Below, one piece after another: positions 56,484 to 64,000 of a stretch of 64,000 nucleotides of DNA (its first letter is position 1; every line of letters starts with the position of its first letter). Below the pieces are notes generated by a model. It was not told the origin of the DNA. It was given only the letters and a program-made list of their open reading frames with translations, and searched no databases. The DNA is from Sepiola atlantica (taxonomy: Eukaryota; Mollusca; Cephalopoda; Sepiida; Sepiolidae). Location: the NCBI GenBank assembly GCA_963556195.1, contig OY744517.1, positions 86,002,714 through 86,066,713 on the forward strand, written 5' to 3'. The position numbers and the translations under genes were made by a program.

Positions 56484-56490
<7 letters not shown>
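56353..56490. repeat. Palindrome with (TA)n loop
   Basis: ATATTGGTGTTAAAAACTAT at 56353 and its reverse complement ending at 56490. Arms of about 52 bp meet at a 36-bp (TA)n and show a single difference (AGATCC/GGACCT). Confidence 0.9.

Positions 56491-56565
<75 letters not shown>
56491..56565. repeat. (TA)n microsatellite
   Basis: About 75 bp of pure TA directly after the palindrome. Confidence 0.95.
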
Positions 56566-56568
<3 letters not shown>

Positions 56569-56639
56569 TGTGAAATACTGAAATAAATTTCAGAAGGAAA
56601 TCCGAGTATGAGAGCTCAATATGATAAACAGAGCAATAA

Positions 56640-57091
56640 TAAAATAAAGTAAAGTAACACGGAATCACAATCACCGGTGCGATAATTTATTTCAACCGTC
56701 CGGGGATATTCAAGCATCCAAGCGAGGCGATTACATTTTTGAAAATGAAAAAAGAGAAACACACACTCACTATTCAATACACATATAGAGAGAGTGACAA
56801 CATATTTAATACATATCTGGAGAGAGGGGGAAATAAACTATTTAAGACGTATATTGAGGGGGGAAAGAGAGAGACAACATATTTAATATATATAGAGAGA
56901 GAGGAGGAGGAGATTGCACGATTTATAACGGACGGCAATACAGTGAGGGGGAAAGAGAGTGATGCATATATATAGAGAGAGAGGGGGTAATACAATTTCA
57001 TCCTCTCTATATATATGTATTAAATAATAAGGCCGGAGGGGCGAAATAAATTATTGACCCAGTGATTATGTTATTCCATGTTACTTTACTT

Positions 57092-57100
<9 letters not shown>
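56640..57100. repeat. Inverted repeat pair with GA-rich interior
   Basis: AAATAAAGTAAAGTAACACG at about 56640 and CATGTTACTTTACTTTATTT ending at about 57097 are inverted, with further pairing of AATTTATTTCAACCG and GGGCGAAATAAATTA. The arms contain GAAATAAATTAT after a C/G-rich stem, as in hammerhead palindromes, but no CTGANGA remains. The interior holds several GAGAGAG runs. Confidence 0.55.

Positions 57101-57141
<41 letters not shown>
57097..57141. repeat. (TA)n microsatellite
   Basis: About 45 bp of pure TA, followed by an ACTAG-starting repeat (ACTAGACAAACTGTCTGGGC). Confidence 0.95.
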
Positions 57142-57143
<2 letters not shown>

Positions 57144-57609
57144 TAGACAAACTGTCTGGGCCCGGAGTGTCTAGCCTATTATATAAAGTGCAATTCTTTG
57201 TGTGACCGGCTAAAACTGAGAAAATACCAACGATACACTTATAAACATTACATATGTACTGTAATATTCATTCACTTGGGCTAACCAAGTACCAAATTAG
57301 TAAATGCGACCTAAAAAATCAACATGTTTTTTTAAAGTCGATTCAATATTACTGATAAATGTGAAAAAAAAAACATTGAGAATATTCTAAAATGTCAAAA
57401 AATCGGCTGTGATAATATATTATTTTCTCTCTTTTTTCCTTTCATTTTATTATATTTTATATTGAAGCAATAGCCAAAGAGAGAGGGGGAGAGGACATAA
57501 AAGAAAGAAGTTGTCCATATTTTCTTTGCATTCCCATGATGGGGAAAAGTTAAACCAGGTCGTTTTCTTAATGTGGGGTAAATCCAGCTCCCCAAAACAT
57601 TGGATGAGC

Positions 57610-57947
57610 ACAGTATAGTTTTATATGATCAGCCTTGCGGACATCATGCGGAAGAACAGACTGCGTTGGTTGGGTCACATTGAGCGTAGCGATGGCTGGA
57701 TTGCTAAAGTCCGACAGTTGAATGTACCAGCAGAGAACATCACCACTGGCAGACCCAAGTTGACTTGGGAGGACGTAGTCAAACATGATAGGAAGGTCAT
57801 GGGTATGGATTCCATCAAGCCTTGCCAAAGACAGGAGTGGAGAGGAAGACTTAGATTTCGAGAGTAGACAATCAGGCCCCACCCTCATCAGAGGATTAAT
57901 TGTGGCCTGATTCAACAAATAAACCGGTTGATGATGATGATGATGAG
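57610..57947 (+). pseudogene. RTE-like LINE 3' end with (GAT)n tail
   Basis: MRKNRLRWLGHIERSDGWIA, TGRPKLTWEDVVKHDRKVMG and QRQEWRGRLRF with stop at 57865-57867 is the extreme C terminus of RTE-like ORF2. A short 3' UTR ends in TTGATGATGATGATGATGA (57928-57947), as expected because RTE elements end in short tandem repeats rather than poly(A). The longer minus-strand frame at 57568-57951 is its antisense shadow. Confidence 0.8.
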
Positions 57948-57949
57948 TC

Positions 57950-59690
57950 AAGTGACTTATCTACTGTGCCAACAAACTCGCTACTGACGCACGATATGAA
58001 TTTTCTCTCTTTACTGAAGGAAAAAAGAAAATAAATCTAACTCCATTTAGTTTGTAAGTGGAATAACATATTTTCATTTGGACACCTGTGTGAATCTATT
58101 TAATTAAGAAGAAAATATTTTGGAAAAGAATCTACGATTTTTCTCCCTTGACCTACGAGTGTCATTTAACGATTTCAGATAAATCCGTGTAAAATTACCT
58201 GAGATTGTAATTAACAAATTTTAATATGCTGATGAAGAAAATCCTATACATTTTGAAACTTTATTCAAATGTAATTTTGCTAATAAAAACGTTTTTCCGA
58301 AATGCGCGTAGATTTAAATGGACATTGTTGAATATTTATTTCTAGAGCTGGATTCTAATTTTTTATGTTTTGAATTTTCGAAATCTACCCGATTCATGTA
58401 TGAAAGCTCTAATTGATATAACCTATTGATTATTGAGTTTATTTTTAACGGCAGTATTTAAGCATATCGTGGGCATATAATATATAGATACTGTCTACTA
58501 AAAGCATATATAGATTACTCTCACCCAGGGTAACTCTTGAATTGTTTTAGTTCAGTAACTTAAACTTTTCCTTATATATATATATATTTCAAGAGAGAGA
58601 AAGAGATGTACACACACACTTTCCTAACCATTACAAGATGGTGTCCCTGAATGACCTTTCTTGATATATGTTTTAGTTTTAGACGTAAAACAAAAGCATG
58701 GCTTTTCTCTGAGACAGACACAAACATCAAACTGTTTCCAATAGTTTGAAGACTCTCAAGTCCACCAAAGAATGGGTTGCATGCAAAGATATCAGACAGA
58801 ACAATGAATATTTTACAGAACAAGGAGACAAACGCAATGCTTAGGTAGTAAAAGACAGGAGGACATGAGAGACAGATTATTCATGTTATTTGTTTCTTTC
58901 CAGGAATTCCTTTTAATACATTTAACCATTTTTCATTTTTTATTTTTTCCTTATTCTATTATGTCTTTTCATTTTTCCTTTCGTTTTTGTGTTCTAATTT
59001 CCCCATGAACCCTTTGTCAAAGATAACGCAGACGAAGCCAAACCGAAAGCAAAAGGAATGAGAGTCAAAGATGAAGTCTTCTCAAATTTTCCTACAACCG
59101 AAACAAATTTGGGGACGGTTGCGGGAGGGTGGAAAATGGTGCCTAACAAATGAGACAGTCGAAAATAAAAGAAACAAAAAAAAACAACAACAAAAAAAAA
59201 TTCTTCTCATCATACGCAAAATCTCTTCTTAGCATGTATGATTTTCTCGTGAGCGGCGTTAAGACACGTCAATGTTTGGCCATGAAAATAATCTGTTGGA
59301 TAAACTATCCAGTAATAATGAAAGCCAACAAATCATGGAGGAACGAATGTGTGCAAAAAGTTTAAATAATAGACAAAGAAAAAAACTATTGTTTTTTAAG
59401 CGGAATGATCAAGTGACTGTAGACCATTCCATTTGAGTTTTATATTGCCCACAAACTTAAAAGATGCATTCTGGGTGCACTTTGAAGATTGTTCTTGCAG
59501 AGGGCTACTTTGATTTTCAGTTCATAATTTTGTATTACATATGATAAAAAACAATAATGAACATATGAACATATGATAAAAAACAATGATGAAAAGTTGA
59601 GCGCTAAGAATACAGGATTTGTTTGTTTATTAACTCTACAATGACTGCTGATATATAGCAATAATATTAGGAGGTGGGATGTTGAGAACA
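57950..59690. other. Non-coding stretch, nothing recognised
   Basis: An 83-codon minus frame (58572-58823) is unassigned, and I cannot tell whether it is an exon. No RNA gene seen. Confidence 0.3.
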
Positions 59691-59693
59691 TCT

Positions 59694-59697
<4 letters not shown>

Positions 59698-59774
<77 letters not shown>
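59698..59774. repeat. (CA)n then (TA)n microsatellite
   Basis: About 29 bp of CA followed by about 48 bp of TA. Confidence 0.95.
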
Positions 59775-59779
<5 letters not shown>

Positions 59780-59855
59780 AAGGAAGGATGAGGGTAATCC
59801 GACGTAATGGGAAATGAAAAAGGAAAAACCAAAAGATGTTTTTTTTATGTATTCA

Positions 59856-59895
59856 GTAACGTTTCGTCTTTATTTGTAAGACTTCCTCAGGATGA
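59856..59895 (-). ncRNA. Hammerhead-like motif, left arm
   Basis: Minus strand: CTGAGGA (59890-59884), an extra A, stem II GTCTT/AAGAC, GAAA and ACGTT. Stem I pairing is lost because ACTGA replaces GATGA. Confidence 0.45.
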
Positions 59896-60318
59896 TAATT
59901 TTAAGAAAAATGTCATGCAAGTACATAGAAATATTGGGTTGACATGATTTGTTAATGAGAAGAAGTAGTAGCCACTACTGGGAGTGCAGGACCAAGGTCC
60001 GGGCTGAGAGAAGTCAATGGCAGGTAGTGAAATAAATGTGGATGGCTGTGAGTGAAAAAGGGGAGGGGGGGGGGGAAGTGTTAGTGAATTTGTCTTAGGG
60101 TGGAAGAGAGGGTAGGGGGTGCTGAGGTTTTTGTTGTGGTGATGTGTAGCATGGATTTTGAGGGGCTGGGGAAAGAGGAGGGGAGGGGGGGCTCTGTGTT
60201 TTTGGTGTGTAGATAGTGTCATAGTTTTAGAAAAAGATTTGAAGAAATGAAGAGGATTTGAAAGTGGGCGGGGTGGGTGGGTAAGAGTGTGAAAGAAGTA
60301 GTCGAAAGGGTGGGATGG

Positions 60319-60422
60319 GTGAGGGGGAGAGGGGAGACTTTGTTGTGGTTCGGTGTGAAATATTTGGAGAGTAGGAGTATTTCACACCTAACCACAACAA
60401 AATCTCCCCTCTCCCCTCTCAC
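60319..60422. repeat. Internal hairpin of the fold-back element
   Basis: GTGAGGGGGAGAGGGGAGAC (60319) pairs with the stretch ending GTCTCCCC-like ...CTCTCAC at 60422; arms about 44 bp, spacer about 16 nt, with several mismatches. Confidence 0.8.
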
Positions 60423-60438
60423 TATTAATTATAAATTA

Positions 60439-60481
60439 TCATCCTGAGGAAGTCTTACAAATAAAGACGAAACGTTGATGA
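60439..60481 (+). ncRNA. Hammerhead-ribozyme-like motif, right arm
   Basis: Stem I TCATC (60439-60443) with GATGA (60477-60481); core CTGAGGA (60444-60450); one inserted A; stem II GTCTT/AAGAC; GAAA; loopless palindromic stem III ACGT; cleavage after T 60476. Stem III would pair only between two molecules or copies. Confidence 0.5.
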
Positions 60482-60540
60482 ATACATAAAAAACATCTTT
60501 TAGTTTTTCCTTTTTCATTTCCCATATATATATATATATA

Positions 60541-60600
60541 TATACTAGAAAAAAACTGACCCGTTGGGTAACTCACTGAGCTCTGGCTAGATTGTTTGAA
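60541..60600 (-). repeat. Possible Helitron-type 3' end, minus strand
   Basis: The minus strand ends GTTACCCAACGGGTCAGTTT...CTAGT at 60542, with an ACCC-aac-GGGT hairpin before CTAG. ACCCAACG also occurs in the family 2 hairpin. The 5' end was not found. Confidence 0.35.
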
Positions 60601-61109
60601 CCAGGAAAATTGAGTTTGCAAAGACAGTTAAATATAAAAAATAAAGACAAAATCCTAAATTACTGTATCACCCCTCTCTCCCTCTTTCTTTCTACAATTA
60701 AATAATATTGCTACTCTTGGTGATATTCCATTTTGATTTCCAATTATTTTCTTTTTTGTTTTCTTTATTCGATTGTTAATAAACATGGAGAGATAGGAAG
60801 AGAGAGTCATGGAAGTAAAAGTGATAGATACCGTATACAATTAGAGCAAGGGGGGATTCAACATCATACAGTAAGAGTGATATATAGAAAATTAGTACGA
60901 GATGAATCACCTGTTGAGTTAATTGCAAACTACAGCTAATTTGAACAATAAAAATGGAAGGTTTTAAAACATAATCTACAAAACTGAGTAATATTTTAGC
61001 ATGTATTTTGTGTGATTAAAATATATAAGAAAAAAAGCCTATGGGAAAATGGTTGATTAACAGTTGCGTGTTGATTTAATTCATTGTTTACAACGATTAT
61101 TATTTTGAT

Positions 61110-62215
61110 TTTTGATTTTTGATATTTTTGTTCGCCCCAAACAGGGTATATTTCCACTGAAGCATAAATGACTACTGTGATAGGAGCCAGATTTATAGAG
61201 GAGGGGGGGGGGGGCTGGATGGGCAGCAAGATATTTGTTCACATTACATTTAAATTTCTGCATGTTGGTACGGTTGGGAAAACAGGGAGCAGGCAGGTAA
61301 TTACAAAGTTTAGTGGTTTAAGAAAAGAAGCTAGTAGAGTAGAAAATCTTCCGTCATCTAGGGATCTCAAAAGTGAAGGGGGGTGATTTTGTTGCTACTC
61401 GTGTGTGTTGGGGGTATTTACATTGAGGGGATGCAAGTGTAGAAAGTTCATTGGAGCATATCCCGTGGAAGTACTTGTAAAAGAAATAAAGATATGCAAC
61501 ATTGCGGTGATGCGACAAGAGCTGGAACTTTGCAGACAGTGCAGGACCTATTAGGTTAAAATTTCGTTTTTACACCCTGTCCAAGTGACTAGTGACTGGT
61601 GCACCAGCCCAGATGTGGTAACAATATTCCATACACGGGTGAATGGTGGCTTTGTAGAGATATAGACTACTGGCAGGTGTGTGACGTTTTCTACCTTCTT
61701 TGCAGCAGAGTTAGCAGCATCTTCTATGTACTTATTCACTTCATGTTGCCTGAGAATATCAGGCTGATGAGTTTAAACGTTGGACTTGGGAAGGATGTTT
61801 CGGCCATGACAATCGATAATTGGAAAGGTTTCTTATAGTTGTTAAAGGAAAGGAATTTTGTCTTTCTAGTATTAAATATAAGCATCCATTGTTTGCCACT
61901 TTTTACTACAGACTGGAGGTAATTTTCTAAGGATTCAACCATTTGATTTGCCCTCATACCTGGAATAGAGCATGGTATCATCAGCAAATACACCCATCTT
62001 AGATGCGATTGCATCAGTGAGGTCGTTTATGGAGTTCTCGAATAATATAGGTCAAAATATCGACCCTTGGGAACACCTGCATTTGTGTGGTGTTGTTTCT
62101 GATGTACGGCTATCGAAAACGACCTGGATCTTTCTTTTAGTTAAGAAAGATCTAGTAATATTAAATATTATATTAGATATTTAGCGCTACAGCCCTAGCT
62201 TCACCTAACTTATCC
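61110..62215 (-). pseudogene. Jockey/CR1-like LINE, RT palm to C terminus
   Basis: The longest LINE copy here. On the minus strand: AGVPKG (RT motif), then KMGVFADDTMLYSRYEGKSN with the catalytic FADD, KQWMLIFNTRKTKFLSFN, MNKYIEDAANSAAKKV, PCMEYCYHIWAGA-like sequence, SAKFQLLSHHRNVAYLYFFY, and MQKFKCNVNKYLAAH near 61263. At least four frame shifts. The endonuclease and N terminus are missing. The 3' UTR ends near 61110. Confidence 0.85.
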
Positions 62216-62219
62216 AGTA

Positions 62220-62954
62220 TGCAGTATATACTGTTGGTCAGAGAAAAGTTTAGCATTTTTTAGGTACGAACTATCACTAGATTGATTAATTATTTAAAGA
62301 TTATGCAAAGAGTGGAAGGAGACTTTTCAACTCACTCTTACTCTCTCAATTTTCACTCTCTCTTACCATTCTATCCGTTCTGTCTCATTCCGTTTTCTCT
62401 CACCAAGGAACAAGATTTTAAAAGAAACTATACCCCTCTATTAATCTCTGTTTTCACAAAACCGGACTTACAAAGAAACCACAAATTCATACAATGGAAG
62501 TTTCAAAACCTTACTTTTTCAGTTCTTATCGGTTTTATAGGATTAATAATCTCAATGAATCATGAATAGTTTATATTCATTACTATTTGATATGCATGTT
62601 GTAAATGTTTTTTTTTCGTCAGAAACTTTTCAGAAATATTTTTTACAGAAATTTCTCTCATTATGACACAACATTTAAAAAAGAGGTTTATTTTTGGATT
62701 TAAGTTTTAAAATAAAATTTCTTCAATTCTTACTTATGTTATTTAATTTGATAATGCGATTGAATTAAGGATATTGTATTTGCATTAACAATAAGAAATC
62801 TGAAGAGATCATCATTTCTTCCCCCCCCCCCCCACCTCCCAACCGACTTGGTCCCCACCTTTCAGGGTCATTTAGGGATTTGAGGTAGATAGCGGCATTA
62901 TATATTATATATGTAAAGTAAAAAATTATTTTATTCCGATATGCTTTCTTATAA

Positions 62955-62994
<40 letters not shown>

Positions 62995-63240
62995 GGTTAT
63001 CTAACTTCAGTCAAAATTCAGTCTTTTCTCATATCATTTATTTTTTGCAATTGCAGAATTGAGGATGGTCTTACAATTGTTTCACAATGTGGAATATGCT
63101 ACAGTTAAACACAGGTATACGCTGATCTTCAGAAACCACAACGAAAGGCATAAAGTTCATGAAAAAGACAGAAAGCAGACAACACTTATGCATGATCTCC
63201 CCCTCCCGATAATAGGAGGATAGAATTCTAATCAAGATGC
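62220..63240. other. Non-coding stretch, nothing recognised
   Basis: Contains a C-homopolymer near 62821 and a (TA)n at 62959-62992. The 95-codon frame at 62282-62569 is unassigned. Confidence 0.35.
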
Positions 63241-63242
63241 CA

Positions 63243-63365
<123 letters not shown>

Positions 63366-63366
63366 G

Positions 63367-63618
63367 AAGAGTTCGAACGCAAAACGCGATAAATCCCATT
63401 CGTTTAAATTGAGACCTTAAACAATCAAAACACGAATATACTAAATCTAGACTTCAAATGTAAGTAGACTTTAATTGAAATCAAAAATAAATTATTTCGG
63501 TATCATATTATGCAACACATAGTTTTCGGATGTCGTCGAGTGTTGAAATGCAACACTTTTTGTAGGGACAGTTTTGTGATTTTCAAAATGGCGTTTATCG
63601 CATTTTGCATTCGAACTC

Positions 63619-63620
<2 letters not shown>
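63367..63620 (-). mobile_element. Terminal-inverted-repeat element, single-unit form
   Basis: Ends AAGAGTTCGAACGCAAAACG (63367) and its near reverse complement ending GAACTCTT (63620). It contains GGTCTCAATTTAAAC-type sequence (minus strand) and one copy of the 54-bp unit (about 63541-63585). It lies inside a (TA)n tract. It is the unexpanded relative of 31285-32941. Confidence 0.8.
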
Positions 63621-63681
<61 letters not shown>

Positions 63682-63711
63682 TGAAAGAGACAGAGAGAAA
63701 GAGAGAGAAAG

Positions 63712-64000
63712 ACTTGCTGTCCCAACTCGCCGTTGCATGACAGCATTTGTACTTGCATTAGTATTCGCAACAAAATAATATTATTTATAAAGCAATTACC
63801 TAACTTCACAAAATCACGTTTGAAGATCTTATTCTTAACTGTTAGATATACAAATAACTAGCTGCCCCGACCCGACGTTGCCCAAGACCATTTATACTTG
63901 CATTACTATTTCGTAACACAATAATATTATTTTCAAATCAATCGAAAAATTGTGTTCACAGCTTTTCATTTTAATTATTAAGCATATGAATAATTAGATG
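63712..64000. repeat. Two direct copies of a 145-bp repeat, second cut by the window edge
   Basis: CTTGCTGTCCCAACTCGCCG (63712) and CTAGCTGCCCCGACCCGACG (63858) start copies sharing CTTGCATTA, AACA(A)AATAATATTAT and AATA/AAT-rich ends. ACTAG at the second start resembles the start at 57143 and 39127. Confidence 0.65.

Larger units (their letters stand above)
59808..60524. mobile_element. Fold-back element: 95-bp inverted ends with hammerhead motifs
   Basis: Ends TGGGAAATGAAAAAGGAAAA (59808) and its reverse complement (to 60524) pair for about 95 bp each. Each inner part carries CCTGAGGA...AAGACGAAACGTT in opposite orientation. A second inverted pair lies inside at 60319-60422. A (TA)n follows at 60524-60543. 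Confidence 0.75.

Noticed and set aside
57568..57951. 127-codon minus-strand frame with a His-rich start
   Set aside because: Antisense of the RTE LINE C terminus; the His run is the (GAT)n tail read backwards.
58226..58275. CTGATGA...GAAA spacing resembling a hammerhead near 58228
   Set aside because: Stem II is only A/T and G-T pairs, and neither stem III nor stem I forms. Likely chance in AT-rich DNA.
58572..58823. 83-codon minus-strand frame as a possible host exon
   Set aside because: No recognised domain and no clear splice signals that I could confirm by eye.
62282..62569. 95-codon plus-strand frame
   Set aside because: No recognisable domain; composition resembles random AT-rich sequence with C/T runs.

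Overview
The window is eukaryotic, AT-rich, repeat-saturated DNA. I found no supportable host protein-coding gene. Retroelement protein remnants, many tRNA-like SINE heads, very long (TA)n tracts and TTAGGG-type telomere-like repeats suggest a mollusc, most likely a cephalopod such as an octopus. That assignment is inference from repeat content. Almost every open reading frame is a transposon fragment or an artefact of tandem repeats.

Protein-level remnants: a mariner-type helix-turn-helix fragment (0.06 kb), RTE-like LINE pieces (0.8-1.2, 13.7-14.3, 57.6-57.9 kb), a Penelope-like reverse transcriptase (4.1-5.3 kb), a Ty3/gypsy RNase H piece (5.5 kb), mariner transposase pieces (8.6 and 38.8 kb), a rearranged Ty3/gypsy gag plus integrase tail (10.0-11.1 kb), and jockey/CR1-like LINE 3' ends (26.4, 27.7, 31.1, 36.9, 44.5, 54.6, 61.1-62.2 kb). 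Non-autonomous DNA elements include two Helitrons of one family (11.2-11.8 kb minus, 27.2-27.7 kb plus), a second Helitron-like family (47.1 and 55.0 kb), a TA-flanked MITE (25.8 kb), an internally deleted mariner (38.6-39.1 kb) and a terminal-inverted-repeat element whose internal unit has expanded about 27-fold (31.3-32.9 kb) but is single in a relative at 63.4-63.6 kb.

Small-RNA-derived repeats are abundant: tRNA-like heads, three copies of a U2-snRNA-headed repeat (14.3, 19.7, 23.4 kb) and two 5S-rRNA-derived segments (24.4, 37.7 kb).

The most striking signal is a recurring self-cleaving RNA signature: hammerhead ribozyme cores (CTGANGA, stem II, GAAA, stem III, cleavable UH, closing stem I). 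They occur in two settings. One is a SINE-like family made of a tRNA-like head, a hammerhead body and an AT-rich tail that often runs into (TA)n. The copy at 39505-39550 minus has an intact canonical core, and related copies lie near 15.2, 39.9, 41.9, 42.2 and 43.5 kb. The other is head-to-head palindromes (36270-36482, 42615-42830, 59808-60524), where each arm carries a hammerhead, so a transcript of either strand would contain one. Two palindromes have compensating stem I changes.

Tandem arrays dominate the rest: a pure (GAT)n of about 1.1 kb beside an interstitial telomere-like tract (20.2-21.4 kb), a 74-bp minisatellite with higher-order alternation (49.7-51.8 kb), and 17-, 37-, 54-, 80-, 88- and 130-bp arrays.
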